From Pseudomonas sp. MYb185 (GTDB taxonomy: Bacteria; Pseudomonadota; Gammaproteobacteria; Pseudomonadales; Pseudomonadaceae): a DNA stretch of 64,000 nt. The position numbers were made by a program, and so were the translations under genes. Shown in pieces: positions 1-10,957 of the stretch (positions within the stretch are counted from its first letter, which is position 1; each line of letters opens with the position of its first letter). The stretch spans positions 62,001 to 126,000 of the forward strand of contig NZ_PCQD01000003.1 in assembly GCF_002979975.1 (NCBI RefSeq), in the 5' to 3' direction. The notes under the pieces are model-generated. The model was not told the origin of the DNA, ran no database searches, and was given only the letters and a program-made list of their open reading frames with translations.

Positions 1-591
1 CTGCAGCGTATCGGCAATTGCATGATCGAATTCGCGCCAAGCGGCGCCTATGTCGAGGACTGGCGCCTGCAGCCATCGGCCCCGGGCCCGCTGATCGGCC
101 TGCGACTGCTGGAGGAGATCGACCTGGAACGCGATGTGGTGCGCCACCGCGGCGGCGGCCTGATCATCAGCGGCGATCACGCCGCCCTGGTGCTGGGCCG
201 CGGCGCCGAGCTGCAGACAACGAGTCAGTCGCTAGGCGAGGAGGTCCGCCGTACGGCTGGCGATGCACAGCGCCTGGCGGCGCTGTTCGACTTTGAAACC
301 TCGGTAGCCCACGGCTCGTTGCAACACGGCTTCGAAGTCACCCTGTCGACCAGCCCCGGCCGCACCGGCCAGCCGCTCTGCGCCCTCGATGGTTTCGAGT
401 ATGCGGCGGATCGACAGCTGCTGATTCAGCGATTGACGGTCGCGGGCGTGGCCTGCGAGCGGCGTTTCGTCATCGATACCCTCGAACCCGAACTGGCATT
501 CCCCCAGCACACCGAATCCAACGCTACGGCGGCCCACTGGTACGACGAGGAGTCCCCAACCCTGACTCGCTACACCGAGCCCCATTACTGA
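1..591 (+). CDS. 3' part of an uncharacterised protein
   Basis: The reading frame is open from the first base of the window (frame 1) to a TGA at 589-591, so the true start lies upstream. A Met at codon 8 (base 22) is probably internal, because the residues before it continue the same hydrophilic sequence without a break. The visible 196 residues show no signal peptide or membrane segment and look beta-rich, with many short hydrophobic strands (for example GGGLIISGDHAALVLGRG). I do not recognise the family. It is followed after 49 bp by a periplasmic binding protein on the same strand, so the two may be co-transcribed. Confidence 0.7.
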   Translation: MQRIGNCMIEFAPSGAYVEDWRLQPSAPGPLIGLRLLEEIDLERDVVRHRGGGLIISGDHAALVLGRGAELQTTSQSLGEEVRRTAGDAQRLAALFDFETSVAHGSLQHGFEVTLSTSPGRTGQPLCALDGFEYAADRQLLIQRLTVAGVACERRFVIDTLEPELAFPQHTESNATAAHWYDEESPTLTRYTEPHY

Positions 592-640
592 GCCGACGCA
601 GTACTGCCTTTACCACACTATAACGACCCACGAGGTGCGT

Positions 641-1720
641 ATGACAACCTTCAAAGTATCATTCAGACAACTACTGGCCGTTGCCGCTGCCAGCCTGTGC
701 TTCGCCACCGCCGCCATCGGCGCCGAGAAAAAGGACAGCTTCAAGGTCGCCTGGTCCATCTATGCCGGCTGGATGCCCTGGGCCTACGCCGATGAGTACG
801 GCATCATCGATAAATGGGCGGACAAGTACGGAATCGATATCGAGATAGTGCAGTTCAACGACTATATCGAGTCGATCAACCAGTACACCACCGGCGCCTT
901 CGATGCCTGCGCCATGACCAACATGGACGCACTGACCATTCCAGCGGCCAGCGGCGTGGACACCACTGGCCTGATCCTGGGCGACTATTCGAACGGCAAT
1001 GACGCCATTGTGCTGAAGAACGGCAACAGCATGGAGGACCTGCGCGGGCGCCAGGTCAATCTGGTCGAGCTGTCGGTCTCGCACTATCTGCTGGCGCGCG
1101 CCCTGGAGATGAATGGCATGGCCGAGCGCGACGTCCGCGTGATGAACACCTCGGATGCCGACGCCGTGTCGTCGTTCGTGACTCCGGATGTCACCGCCGT
1201 CGCAGTCTGGAATCCGCAGTTGAGCATGATCAAGGCGCAGCATCCCGATGCTGTCTCGGTATTCGACTCCACCCAGATCCCCGGCGAGATCATCGACATG
1301 ATGGCGGTCAACACCAAGACACTGGCGGCCAACCCGGAGCTGGGCAAGGCGCTGGTGGGAGCCTGGTTCGAGACCCTGGAGCTGATGACCGGCGACAGCG
1401 AACAGGCCAGAAGCGCACGCACCTTCATGGCCGAGCGCGCCGGTACCGACCTGGCGGGGTTTGACGCCCAGCTCACGGAAACCATGCTGTTCTACTCGCC
1501 GGCGGACACCTACGCCTTCGCTACCGACTCGGCGCTGCGCCAGACCATGGACAAGGTACGGCTGTTCTCCTTCGACAAGGGCCTGCTGGGCAACGGAGCA
1601 CCCAGTGCCGACGTGATCGGCATGGAGTTCGCCGATGGCTCCACCCTGGGCGATACCGGCAATGTGCAGCTGCGCTTCAACCCCGAGTATGTGCGCATGG
1701 CAATGGACGGGGAGCTCTAG
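641..1720 (+). CDS. Periplasmic substrate-binding protein, urea/nitrate-taurine ABC type
   Basis: A 359-residue secreted protein. It has an N-terminal signal peptide with a hydrophobic core ending in an AIGA-type cleavage site, then a bilobed binding fold (WSIYAGWMPW near the N-terminus, mid-protein NLVELSVSHYLLARAL). The sequence resembles the putative urea ABC transporter binding proteins found beside urea carboxylase genes. The usual permease, ATPase and urea carboxylase genes do not follow; an MFS gene does. I chose ATG 641 because GAGG at 632-635 lies five bases upstream; a GTG at 635 is in frame but overlaps that ribosome site. The substrate is inferred from family resemblance only. Confidence 0.8.
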   Translation: MTTFKVSFRQLLAVAAASLCFATAAIGAEKKDSFKVAWSIYAGWMPWAYADEYGIIDKWADKYGIDIEIVQFNDYIESINQYTTGAFDACAMTNMDALTIPAASGVDTTGLILGDYSNGNDAIVLKNGNSMEDLRGRQVNLVELSVSHYLLARALEMNGMAERDVRVMNTSDADAVSSFVTPDVTAVAVWNPQLSMIKAQHPDAVSVFDSTQIPGEIIDMMAVNTKTLAANPELGKALVGAWFETLELMTGDSEQARSARTFMAERAGTDLAGFDAQLTETMLFYSPADTYAFATDSALRQTMDKVRLFSFDKGLLGNGAPSADVIGMEFADGSTLGDTGNVQLRFNPEYVRMAMDGEL

Positions 1721-1741
1721 GCTGGTGCTAGGTGCCTGCGG

Positions 1742-1763
1742 ATCCTTCGCCTGCGCGAAGGAT
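1742..1763. repeat. Short palindrome (REP-like) between two genes
   Basis: ATCCTTCGC at 1742-1750 pairs with GCGAAGGAT at 1755-1763 around a CTGC loop, giving a perfect 9-bp stem followed by GACGG. It lies just after the binding-protein gene and could act as its terminator. There is no T-run, so a REP-like palindrome is equally likely. Confidence 0.5.
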
Positions 1764-1821
1764 GACGGGTGAGGGAACTGGCGGCGGGACAGGACTGACG
1801 ACATGGGGCCGGGCTGCTATC

Positions 1822-3129
1822 ATGGCCGGCTTATCCATCCGCACCGAAGATGTCACCTTGTCCCGATCCAGCATCCGCTTGAACGTCTATCGTCAGCCGG
1901 GCTTCATGCCCTTTGTCATCGCCCGCCTGCTGGCGGTGTTCGCCATGCAGATCCAGGCCATCGTGGTGGCCTGGCAGATCTACGAGATCACCGGCGATCC
2001 GCTGTCACTGGCCTGGGTCGGGCTGGCGCAGTTCCTGCCCATGCTGTTTCTGCTGATGCCGGCTGGCGATCTGATCGACCGTTACAGCCGCAAGCTGATT
2101 CTCGGCCTGTCCTGGATAGGCGCCGCGGTGTGCAGCGGCATCCTGCTGTGGCTGTCGGTGCATGGCGAGCACAATCCTGCCTGGTTCTATGGCGCCCTGG
2201 TACTGTACGGTTGCTCGCGGGCGTTCATCGGTCCGGCGCTGCAGAGCCTGCTGCCGCAGATCGTGCCGCGCGACCAGTTGGCCCAGGCGATTGCCGCCAA
2301 CAGCACCATCATGCGTACCGCGACCATCCTCGGCCCGGTGCTGGGCGGCGTGCTGTATGCCATCGGCGGCGGTGAACTGACCTATGCGGTGTGCCTGGTG
2401 TGCTTCGCCGGCGGGCTGGCCCTGCTCAGTCGGGTGCCGGTGCTGTACGCCGAGGCCATGCAGATCACCGAGACGTCCGGCTGGAAGCGCTTCACCGCCG
2501 GGCTGCACTTCATCCGCACACGGCCGATCATTCTCGGCACCATTTCCCTGGACCTGTTTGCGGTGCTGCTGGGCGGGGTGGTTGCCCTGCTGCCGATCTA
2601 TGCCAGCGATGTGTTGCATGTCGGGCCCGAGGGCCTGGGCATCCTGCGCAGCGCCATGGCCGTTGGTGAAATCTGCGTCGGGCTGTACCTGAGCGCCAAA
2701 CCGTTCAACCGCAACGTCGGCAGTACCATGTTCATCGCCGTGGCGCTGTTCGGCGTGGCCAACCTGGTATTCGCGCTGTCGACGCTGTTCTGGCTGTCGT
2801 TTGCCGCGCTGCTGGTAGCCGGGGCCGCGGACATGGTCAGCGTGTACATCCGTTCGGCGCTGATCCAGTTCTCCACCCCCGACGCCATGCGTGGACGCGT
2901 GAATGCGGTAAACATGCTGTTCATCGGCTCCTCCAACGAGCTGGGCAATTTCCGCGCCGGCACCAGCGCCGCCTGGTTCGGTGCCGTGCCCGCCGCGCTG
3001 ATCGGGGCGCTCTGCACCCTGGGCGTGGTCGCCGGCTGGGCCGCGGCGTTCCGCACCCTGCGCCAGGTCAATCACTTCGAGGACGCCTCGCCCGAGCGCG
3101 AAGCCCGTCCCACTGCGCCGTCGCCATGA
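1822..3129 (+). CDS. MFS exporter, EntS-like (MFS_3 type)
   Basis: A 435-residue inner-membrane transporter with about 12 hydrophobic segments. The N-terminal stretch (FVIARLLAVFAMQIQAIVVAWQIYEITGDPL) and the cytoplasmic loop AGDLIDRYSRKL are typical of the MFS_3 group that includes the enterobactin exporter EntS. The substrate is unknown. Start is uncertain: ATG 1822 is used here, a TTG at 1858 is possible, and the frame stays open further upstream without a convincing ribosome site. The gene stands just before gmk, a position held by yicC in P. aeruginosa as I recall it. Confidence 0.8.
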   Translation: MAGLSIRTEDVTLSRSSIRLNVYRQPGFMPFVIARLLAVFAMQIQAIVVAWQIYEITGDPLSLAWVGLAQFLPMLFLLMPAGDLIDRYSRKLILGLSWIGAAVCSGILLWLSVHGEHNPAWFYGALVLYGCSRAFIGPALQSLLPQIVPRDQLAQAIAANSTIMRTATILGPVLGGVLYAIGGGELTYAVCLVCFAGGLALLSRVPVLYAEAMQITETSGWKRFTAGLHFIRTRPIILGTISLDLFAVLLGGVVALLPIYASDVLHVGPEGLGILRSAMAVGEICVGLYLSAKPFNRNVGSTMFIAVALFGVANLVFALSTLFWLSFAALLVAGAADMVSVYIRSALIQFSTPDAMRGRVNAVNMLFIGSSNELGNFRAGTSAAWFGAVPAALIGALCTLGVVAGWAAAFRTLRQVNHFEDASPEREARPTAPSP

Positions 3130-3184
3130 CGGCGCCGGCTATTGGTTTTATACTGCGCCCCATGCTGACCCTCACCAGGAATGA

Positions 3185-3811
<627 letters not shown>

Positions 3812-3895
3812 CCGGTAAACCAGTAAACTACTCGGTCCCGCGTTGGATCAAGCGCTCCCCGATTTCATTATCATCCGCCGTTTCGGAGTATCACC

Positions 3896-4153
3896 ATGGC
3901 CCGCGTCACTGTTGAAGACTGCCTGGAAAATGTAGACAACCGCTTTGAGCTGGTCATGCTGGCCACCAAGCGCTCGCGTCAGATCGCCACTGGCGGCAAG
4001 GAACCCAAGGTTGCATGGGAGAACGACAAGCCGACCGTCGTCGCCCTGCGCGAAATCGCCGAAGGTTTGATTACCAACGAGATCCTGGCGGAAGAAGCCC
4101 TGCGTGATCAGCAGGAGCCGCTGTACTCGCTGGAAACCGAACTGCCGGAGTAA
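3896..4153 (+). CDS. rpoZ: RNA polymerase omega subunit
   Basis: An 85-residue omega subunit, which helps beta-prime fold and join RNA polymerase and forms part of one ppGpp site. The start [21 protein letters not shown] and the core segment ATKRSRQI are diagnostic. The length is normal for Pseudomonas. ATG 3896 follows GGAGTATCACC. It sits 84 bp after gmk and 64 bp before spoT on the same strand. Confidence 0.97.
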   Translation: MARVTVEDCLENVDNRFELVMLATKRSRQIATGGKEPKVAWENDKPTVVALREIAEGLITNEILAEEALRDQQEPLYSLETELPE

Positions 4154-4217
4154 CGCTATTGCGATGGCCATGCAACCTCATTCAGAGTGCTCACCCAGCA
4201 GGGTGCAGGAGGGTTGC

Positions 4218-6365
4218 ATGTCCGGTATAGAAGTATTTGCCGAGCGGCTCGATCATTATCTCGAGCCCGAGCAGGTCAATCTGGTACGACGCGCCTACTT
4301 CTACGCGGAGCAGGCGCATGACGGCCAGACCCGCCGCAGTGGCGAGCCCTACGTCACCCACCCGCTGGCGGTAGCCAATATCCTCGCTGACATGCACATG
4401 GACCATCAGAGCCTGATGGCCGCCATGCTGCACGACGTCATCGAGGATACCGGCATCCCCAAGGAAGCCCTGGTCACCCAGTTCGGCGATACCGTGGCGG
4501 ACCTGGTCGACGGGGTCAGCAAGCTGACCCAGATGACCTTCGAGACCAAGGCCGAGGCCCAGGCCGAGAACTTCCAGAAGATGGCCCTGGCCATGGCCCG
4601 GGATATCCGGGTAATCCTGGTCAAGCTGGCCGACCGGCTGCACAACATGCGTACCCTGGGTGCGTTGAAGCCGGAAAAGCGCCGCCGCATCGCCCGGGAA
4701 ACCCTGGAAATCTATGCCCCGATCGCCAACCGCCTGGGCATGCACAGCCTGAGCACCGAGTTCGAGGACCTGGGCTTCAGCGCCATGTACCCGATGCGCT
4801 CGCGGATGATCGCCCAGGCCGTGCGCGATGCGCGGGGCAACCGCAAGGAACTGCTGAACAAGATCCTCGAATCGCTGGAAGCCTGTCTCGAGCGCGAGGG
4901 GCTGCAGGGCAAGGTGCTGGGCCGCGAGAAGCATCTGTACGGCATCTACCAGAAAATGCGCGAGAAGCGTAAGGCGTTCAACGAGATCATGGACGTCTAC
5001 GCGTTCCGTATCATCGTCGACCGGGCCGATACCTGTTACCGCGTTCTGGGCGCCGTGCACAGCCTGTACAAGCCGTTCCCCGGCCGCTTCAAGGACTACA
5101 TCGCGATTCCCAAGGCCAACGGCTACCAGTCCCTGCATACCACGCTGTTCGGTATGCACGGGGTGCCGATCGAGATCCAGATCCGCACCGAGGAAATGGA
5201 AGACATGGCCAACAACGGGATCGCCGCGCACTGGGTGTACAAGTCCAAGGACGAGGTGATCAACGGCCATCATGCGCGCACCCGGCAATGGCTCAAGGGC
5301 GTGCTCGAACTGCAGCAACGGGCGGGCAACTCCCTGGAGTTCATCGAGAACGTCAAGATCGACCTGTTCCCCGATGAGGTCTACATTTTCACCCCCAAGG
5401 GCCGCATCATGGAGCTGCCCAAGGGTTCCACCCCGGTCGATTTCGCCTATGCCGTGCATACCGATGTGGGCAACAGCTGCATCGCCTGCCGCATCAACCG
5501 GCGCCTGGCGCCGCTGTCCGAGCCGTTGGAAAGCGGCCAGACCGTGGAAATCATCACCGCCCCCGGTGCCCGGCCGAACCCGGCGTGGCTGAGCTTCGTG
5601 ATCACCGGCAAGGCGCGCAGCAATATCCGCCACCTACTCAAGCACCAGCGTCATTCCGAATCCATCGCCCTCGGCGAGCGGCTGCTGGACAAGGTACTGG
5701 TCAGCTTCGATACCAGCCTGGAACAGATTCCCGAGCAGCGCATCCAGCGCATCCTCAGCGATTGCGGCATGGCCACGCTGGAAGACCTGCTGGCCGATAT
5801 CGGCCTGGGCAACCGCATGGCCTACGTCACCGCCCGCCGCCTGCTGGCCAGTGACACCCCGGCCGAGGCCGAGACCATCAGGAACGATGCGGTGGTACAG
5901 CAGCAGCCCAGCAGCGAAGAGAAGCCGCTGGCGATCCGCGGCACCGAAGGCCTGGTGGTCAGCTTCGCCCGCTGCTGCAACCCGATCCCGGGCGACCCCA
6001 TCGTCGGCTTCATCACCACCGGCAAGGGCATGGTCATCCACCAGGAGACCTGCAACAACCTGGCCGAGCATCGCGGCAACAGTGACAAGATTCTGCAACT
6101 GACCTGGGATAAGAATGTCAGTGGCGAATTTACCGTGGAACTGCGGGTCGAACTGGAACATCAGCGCGGCATCATCGCCCAGCTGGCCACCAGCATCACG
6201 GTCGCCGATGCCAGCATCGACAAGATCAGCGTGGACGAACGCGACGGCAGGGTCAGCGTAGTGCAGCTGGTACTGCGGGTACGCGGTCGCCTGCACCTGT
6301 CACAACTGATCAAGCGTATTCGCGCCCTGCAAGGGGTCATGCGGATCACCCGCTTGAAGAACTGA
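4218..6365 (+). CDS. spoT: Bifunctional (p)ppGpp synthetase/hydrolase
   Basis: A 715-residue cytosolic stringent-response enzyme. Order of domains: HD hydrolase (residues about 20-190, HDVIEDT motif near 72), RelA/SpoT synthetase (about 235-350), TGS (about 385-445, [18 protein letters not shown]), a linker region, and a C-terminal ACT domain (about 640-715). The intact HD motif supports hydrolase activity and the gene order after rpoZ supports SpoT rather than RelA. ATG 4218 was chosen for the strong GGAGG at 4209-4213; the frame is open further upstream into rpoZ but lacks a ribosome site there. Confidence 0.96.
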   Translation: MSGIEVFAERLDHYLEPEQVNLVRRAYFYAEQAHDGQTRRSGEPYVTHPLAVANILADMHMDHQSLMAAMLHDVIEDTGIPKEALVTQFGDTVADLVDGVSKLTQMTFETKAEAQAENFQKMALAMARDIRVILVKLADRLHNMRTLGALKPEKRRRIARETLEIYAPIANRLGMHSLSTEFEDLGFSAMYPMRSRMIAQAVRDARGNRKELLNKILESLEACLEREGLQGKVLGREKHLYGIYQKMREKRKAFNEIMDVYAFRIIVDRADTCYRVLGAVHSLYKPFPGRFKDYIAIPKANGYQSLHTTLFGMHGVPIEIQIRTEEMEDMANNGIAAHWVYKSKDEVINGHHARTRQWLKGVLELQQRAGNSLEFIENVKIDLFPDEVYIFTPKGRIMELPKGSTPVDFAYAVHTDVGNSCIACRINRRLAPLSEPLESGQTVEIITAPGARPNPAWLSFVITGKARSNIRHLLKHQRHSESIALGERLLDKVLVSFDTSLEQIPEQRIQRILSDCGMATLEDLLADIGLGNRMAYVTARRLLASDTPAEAETIRNDAVVQQQPSSEEKPLAIRGTEGLVVSFARCCNPIPGDPIVGFITTGKGMVIHQETCNNLAEHRGNSDKILQLTWDKNVSGEFTVELRVELEHQRGIIAQLATSITVADASIDKISVDERDGRVSVVQLVLRVRGRLHLSQLIKRIRALQGVMRITRLKN

Positions 6366-6381
6366 ACCAATGGAGACATTC

Positions 6382-6762
6382 ATGAACAAGCAAGTCATCA
6401 CCAGCGAACACGCTCCCGCCGCGATCGGCACCTACTCCCAGGCGATCAAGGTCGGCAATACCGTGTATCTGTCCGGACAGATCCCGCTGGACCCGCAGAC
6501 CATGGAAGTGGTCGAGGGCTTCGAAGCCCAGGTCTGCCGGGTATTCGACAACCTGGCACTGGTGGCCGAAGCCGCTGGCGGCAAGCTGCAGGACATCGTC
6601 AAGCTGAACATCTTCCTGACCGACCTGAACAACTTCGCCAAGGTCAACGAGATCATGGGTCGTTACTTCGAGCAGCCCTACCCGGCCCGCGCCGCCATCG
6701 GCGTGGCCGCCCTGCCCAAGGGCGTGCCGGTGGAAATGGACGGCATCCTGGTCGTCGGCTGA
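6382..6762 (+). CDS. ridA: RidA enamine/imine deaminase
   Basis: A 126-residue cytosolic protein of the RidA/YjgF family, which hydrolyses reactive 2-aminoacrylate released by PLP enzymes such as threonine dehydratase. Visible hallmarks are [15 protein letters not shown] near the N-terminus and the C-terminal [14 protein letters not shown], whose Arg binds the substrate carboxylate. It lies 16 bp after spoT and ATG 6382 has GGAGA six bases upstream, so it likely belongs to the same transcript. Confidence 0.95.
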   Translation: MNKQVITSEHAPAAIGTYSQAIKVGNTVYLSGQIPLDPQTMEVVEGFEAQVCRVFDNLALVAEAAGGKLQDIVKLNIFLTDLNNFAKVNEIMGRYFEQPYPARAAIGVAALPKGVPVEMDGILVVG

Positions 6763-6827
6763 ATCTTCAGGGTGTGGCCCGCACTGCGGGCTGTCACCGA
6801 TGCTTCCTATCAAGCCCGCGCTACGCC

Positions 6828-6919
6828 CGTCATTGCGAGGAGCGCAGCGACGTGGCAATCCATGGACTCGGTGCTGCGGGTGAGCTCTGGATTGCCGCGC
6901 TTCGCTCACAATGAATGAC
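6828..6919. repeat. Dispersed palindromic repeat, copy 1 (about 92 bp)
   Basis: Begins CGTCATTGCGAGG and ends with CAATGA at 6909-6914. Inside are TGGCAATCCA at 6853-6862 and its complement TGGATTGCC at 6888-6896. It shares this design with 17903-17994. It fills the gap between ridA and the convergent epimerase-like gene, so it may also end transcription. Likely a nonautonomous REP/MITE-type element. Confidence 0.7.
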
Positions 6920-6955
6920 AGTGTTGGTTACGTGGATTCGCCATGATGGAGTTTG

Positions 6956-7795
6956 TTACGCGAGCATGCTCGCGTAACCCTCCCGATAACTCGGATACTG
7001 CGGCGCCCAGCCCGATTCCCGAGCCAATTCATTACTGCACCGCTTGCTGCCCACCCGGTTAGCCGTTGCCCCTTCTGCCAGCAGCTCCACTCCCAACTGC
7101 TCCGCCAACCACTGCGCGACCTCATGCAATGGCGCCGGCTCATCGTCCACGCCCAGGTAACAGGGAGCCAGCAACTCGCCCTGGTCGGCCTGCAGCAGCA
7201 GGTGCTCGAGCAGCCCGGCGGCGTCATCACGATGGATACGGTTGGTGTATTGCTCGGGGACCTGGGGTACATGCAGGCCATTGCGCACCTGTTCGATCAG
7301 CCGGGTGCGGCCCGGCCCGTAGATACCCGCCAGCCGCACCACGGACGCAGCAATGCCACTGCGCAGCGCCACGTCCTCGGCCTCGATCAGCAGCGGCGCG
7401 GTAGGCGTGGCGGCCAGCGCCGCACTGTTCTCGGTCACCCACTCGCCATCGCTCTGGCCATACACCGCGGTGCTGGACACCTGCAGCAGGTGGCGCGGCG
7501 GCTGCCGGCGGCTGCCGAGCCAGCCCAGTACATGCTGCAAGCCCTCGATATACAACCTGCGGTACAACTCGGCATCGCGCCGCCCGGCCGCCGGGCAATA
7601 CACCAGGTAGTCCACTTTGGCCGGCCACTCGGCCGGCCGGTCGGCGACGGTCACATCGGCGGCGATGCGATTCAGCCCCTCGGGTAACCCCGACGGGTCC
7701 CGGCGCACGCCACTGACCTGCCAGCCATGCTGTTGCATCCGTAGCGCCAGCGCCGTGCCGAGGTCGCCACAGCCCACAATAACCAGATGTTTCAT
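6956..7795 (-). CDS. NAD(P)-dependent epimerase/reductase-like protein (SDR, YeeZ-type)
   Basis: A 279-residue cytosolic Rossmann protein. It starts MKHLVIVGCGDLGTALALR, a GxGxxG-type nucleotide site, and includes SSTAVYGQSDGEWVTE, where the Tyr belongs to an extended-SDR catalytic region. The family is annotated as sugar-nucleotide epimerase or YeeZ-like, and no substrate is established that I know of. It is divergent from oxyR with 66 bp between the starts. The ATG at 7795 is the first in-frame start. Confidence 0.8.
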   Translation of the reverse strand: MKHLVIVGCGDLGTALALRMQQHGWQVSGVRRDPSGLPEGLNRIAADVTVADRPAEWPAKVDYLVYCPAAGRRDAELYRRLYIEGLQHVLGWLGSRRQPPRHLLQVSSTAVYGQSDGEWVTENSAALAATPTAPLLIEAEDVALRSGIAASVVRLAGIYGPGRTRLIEQVRNGLHVPQVPEQYTNRIHRDDAAGLLEHLLLQADQGELLAPCYLGVDDEPAPLHEVAQWLAEQLGVELLAEGATANRVGSKRCSNELARESGWAPQYPSYREGYASMLA

Positions 7796-7861
7796 CCTGA
7801 TTGTTTTCCTCTATCAACCAACCCGCTATGCTTGCTGAAACTTTCGCGAGCAGTATACGAC

Positions 7862-8788
7862 ATGACCCTGACCGAACTTCGTTACATCGTCACCCTGGCC
7901 CAGGAACAGCACTTCGGCCATGCCGCCGAGCGCTGCCACGTTTCCCAGCCGACCCTGAGTGTCGGTGTGAAGAAGCTCGAGGAGGAGCTGGGCATCATGC
8001 TCTTCGAGCGCACCAAGAGCGCGGTACGCGTCACCCCGGTGGGCGAGAAGATCGTCGCCCAGGCCCAGCGCGTACTGGAAGAGGCCATGGCCATCCGCGA
8101 ACTGGCCAGTGCCGGCAAGAACCAGCTGTCGGCGCCGCTCAAGGTCGGTGCCATCTACACCATCGGGCCCTATCTGTTCCCGCACCTGATTCCCCAGCTG
8201 CACCGGGTGGCGCCGGAGATGCCGCTGTACATCGAGGAAAACTACACCCACGTGCTGCGCGACAAGCTGCGCAACGGCGAACTCGATGCGATCATCGTCG
8301 CACTGCCGTTCAACGAGCCGGACATCCTGACCAGACCCCTGTACGACGAGCCGTTCAGCCTGCTGATTCCGGCGGACCATCCCTGGGCCGAACGCGACCA
8401 CGTCAGCCTGGATGATCTGGACGATGACCGCCTGCTGCTGCTGGGTGAAGGCCATTGTTTCCGCGATCAGGTACTGGAAGCCTGCCCCACCACCCGCCGC
8501 AACGACGAGCCGAGCAAGCACACCACCATCGAGTCCAGCTCGCTGGAAACCATACGTCACATGGTCGCCTCCGGCATGGGCATGACGGTGCTGCCGATGT
8601 CGGCCGCCGATGATCGCTACTACAGCTCCGACCTGCTGCTGACCAAGCAATTCAAGTCGCCGGTGCCGTACCGGACCGTGGCCATCGCCTGGCGCGCCAG
8701 CTTCCCGCGGCCGCGTGCGGTGCAGATTCTCAGCGACTCGATCCGTCTGTGTTCGGTCGGCGCCCCCGCCGACAAGCAACAGGCCTGA
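7862..8788 (+). CDS. oxyR: Hydrogen peroxide-sensing LysR regulator OxyR
   Basis: A 308-residue LysR-type activator of peroxide defence. The N-terminal helix-turn-helix contains HFGHAAERCHVSQPTLS. The redox pair is present: Cys199 (codon 8456-8458) and Cys208 (codon 8483-8485), in the segment GEGHCFRDQVLEACPTT, at the same numbers as in E. coli OxyR. The start ATG 7862 fits the family N-terminus MTLTELRYIV; the open frame runs further upstream but that part is not conserved. recG begins seven bases after the stop, an arrangement typical of Pseudomonas. Confidence 0.96.
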   Translation: MTLTELRYIVTLAQEQHFGHAAERCHVSQPTLSVGVKKLEEELGIMLFERTKSAVRVTPVGEKIVAQAQRVLEEAMAIRELASAGKNQLSAPLKVGAIYTIGPYLFPHLIPQLHRVAPEMPLYIEENYTHVLRDKLRNGELDAIIVALPFNEPDILTRPLYDEPFSLLIPADHPWAERDHVSLDDLDDDRLLLLGEGHCFRDQVLEACPTTRRNDEPSKHTTIESSSLETIRHMVASGMGMTVLPMSAADDRYYSSDLLLTKQFKSPVPYRTVAIAWRASFPRPRAVQILSDSIRLCSVGAPADKQQA

Positions 8789-8795
8789 TCACAGC

Positions 8796-10880
8796 ATGTC
8801 GCTGCAGCTTGAACGCACACCACTGACGGTGTTCAAGGGCGTCGGCCCGGCGCTGGCGGACAAGCTCGGCCGCCTCGGCCTGAACAGTGTGCAGGATGTG
8901 CTGTTCCACCTGCCACTGCGCTATCAGGACCGCACCCAGGTGACCCCGATCGGCGCCCTGCGCCCAGGCATGGATGCGGTCATCGAAGGCACGATACTGG
9001 GTGCGGACGTGGTGATGGGGCGAAGGCGCAGCCTGCTGTGCCGCCTCCAGGATGGCAGTGGCACCCTCAGCCTGCGTTTCTACTATTTCTCCGCCGCGCT
9101 CAAGGCCAACCTGCAGCGCGGCAGTCAGTGGCGCTGCTACGGGGAAGTGCGGCCCGGTGCGTCCGGGCTGGAAATCTACCACCCGGAGATGCAGAGCCTC
9201 GATAGCGCGCAACCGGCCCCGGTAGCCACCACCCTGACGCCGATCTACCCGGCCACCGAGGGACTGTCGCAACAGCGTTTGCGCAGCCTCAGCGAAGCGG
9301 CGCTGGCCTGGCTGGACCAGGGCAACAGCCTGCCGGACCTGCTGGCACCGGAGCTGACCGAACAATATCAACTGCCACCGCTGCGCGAGGCCATCCGCAC
9401 CCTGCACCGGCCGCCGCCGGATGTCGATCTGCAGGCGCTGGAGGAGGGCCGCCATTGGGCCCAGCACCGGCTGGCCTTCGAGGAGCTGCTGGCCCATCAG
9501 CTGACCATGCTGCGCCTGCGCGCCGAGGTGCGTCGGTACCGGGCTCCGGTAATGCAGGCTAGCGGGGAATTGGCGCAGGCCTATGTCCGTCAGTTGGGCT
9601 TTGCGTTGACCGGTGCCCAGCAGCGGGTGGCCGAGGAGATCCGCGTCGACCTGCAGCAGCCCCGCCCCATGCTGCGCCTGGTGCAGGGCGATGTCGGTGC
9701 CGGCAAGACGGTGGTCGCGGCACTGGCCGCGCTGCAGGCGCTGGAAGCCGGCTGGCAGGTAGCCTTGATGGCACCGACCGAGATCCTCGCCGAGCAGCAT
9801 TTCAACAATTTCCAGCGCTGGTTCGCCGCACTGGGCATTTCCGTGGCCTGGATGGCCGGCAAGCTCAAGGGCAAGGCCCGCGCCAACCAGTTGCAGATGA
9901 TCGCCACCGGCGAGGCGGCCATGGTGGTCGGCACGCACGCGCTGTTCCAGGACGAGGTGCGGTTTCACAATCTGGGGCTGGCGATCATCGACGAGCAACA
10001 TCGCTTCGGTGTACAGCAACGCCTGGCGCTGCGCGACAAGGGCGCCGCCGGACGCTTCTCGCCGCATCAGTTGATCATGACCGCCACGCCGATCCCCCGC
10101 ACCCTGGCGATGAGCGCCTACGCCGATCTGGACACCTCGATCCTCGATGAGCTGCCGCCCGGGCGCACCCCGATCAACACCGTGCTGGTGTCCGACAGCC
10201 GCCGCGACGAGGTCATCGAGCGGGTGCGCGCCGGGTGCGCCGAGGGGCGCCAGGCATACTGGGTATGCACCCTGATCGAGGAATCCGAACAACTGCAGGC
10301 CCAGGCTGCGGAAGTGACCTGGCAGAATCTCTGCGAGCACCTGCCGGAACTGTCCATCGGCCTGATCCATGGGCGCATGAAGGCCACCGAGAAGGCCGAG
10401 ATCATGCAGGCGTTCAAGGAAGGCGACCTGCATCTGCTGGTCGCCACCACGGTGATCGAAGTCGGCGTGGATGTGCCCAACGCCAGCCTGATGATCATCG
10501 AGAACCCCGAACGCCTGGGGCTGGCGCAACTGCACCAGTTACGCGGCCGGGTCGGTCGTGGCAGCACCGCCAGCCACTGCGTGCTGCTGTATCACGCGCC
10601 GCTGTCGGCCCTCGGCCGGGAGCGCCTGGGCATCATGCGTGAAAGCTCGGACGGTTTCGTCATCGCCGAAAAGGACCTGGAGCTGCGCGGCCCCGGCGAG
10701 GTACTCGGCACCCGCCAGACCGGGCTGGTGCAATTTCGTGTGGCCGATCTGGTACGCGACGCCGACCTGCTGCCACAGGTACAGGAAGCCGCCGCAAGCC
10801 TGGCCCGCCACCATCCGGAACGGGTCGGCGCGATCATCGACCGCTGGCTGGCCGAGGGGCAGCAATTCGCCCAGGTATGA
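8796..10880 (+). CDS. recG: ATP-dependent DNA helicase RecG
   Basis: A 694-residue branch-migration helicase that remodels stalled forks and Holliday junctions. The N-terminal wedge/OB domain (about residues 1-190) is followed by SF2 helicase domains with Walker A GDVGAGKT, the Walker B box DEQHRFGV and motif III TATPIPRT, then motif VI QLRGRVGRG. The length is normal. ATG 8796 lies just after oxyR, so the two are probably co-transcribed. Confidence 0.97.
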   Translation: MSLQLERTPLTVFKGVGPALADKLGRLGLNSVQDVLFHLPLRYQDRTQVTPIGALRPGMDAVIEGTILGADVVMGRRRSLLCRLQDGSGTLSLRFYYFSAALKANLQRGSQWRCYGEVRPGASGLEIYHPEMQSLDSAQPAPVATTLTPIYPATEGLSQQRLRSLSEAALAWLDQGNSLPDLLAPELTEQYQLPPLREAIRTLHRPPPDVDLQALEEGRHWAQHRLAFEELLAHQLTMLRLRAEVRRYRAPVMQASGELAQAYVRQLGFALTGAQQRVAEEIRVDLQQPRPMLRLVQGDVGAGKTVVAALAALQALEAGWQVALMAPTEILAEQHFNNFQRWFAALGISVAWMAGKLKGKARANQLQMIATGEAAMVVGTHALFQDEVRFHNLGLAIIDEQHRFGVQQRLALRDKGAAGRFSPHQLIMTATPIPRTLAMSAYADLDTSILDELPPGRTPINTVLVSDSRRDEVIERVRAGCAEGRQAYWVCTLIEESEQLQAQAAEVTWQNLCEHLPELSIGLIHGRMKATEKAEIMQAFKEGDLHLLVATTVIEVGVDVPNASLMIIENPERLGLAQLHQLRGRVGRGSTASHCVLLYHAPLSALGRERLGIMRESSDGFVIAEKDLELRGPGEVLGTRQTGLVQFRVADLVRDADLLPQVQEAAASLARHHPERVGAIIDRWLAEGQQFAQV

Positions 10881-10957
10881 AACAGGCGCCGCAGGCAAAA
10901 ACTGCTAAGATCGCTGCAAACGCCATACTTCGGACTCTCCGGACAAGGAATCATCTG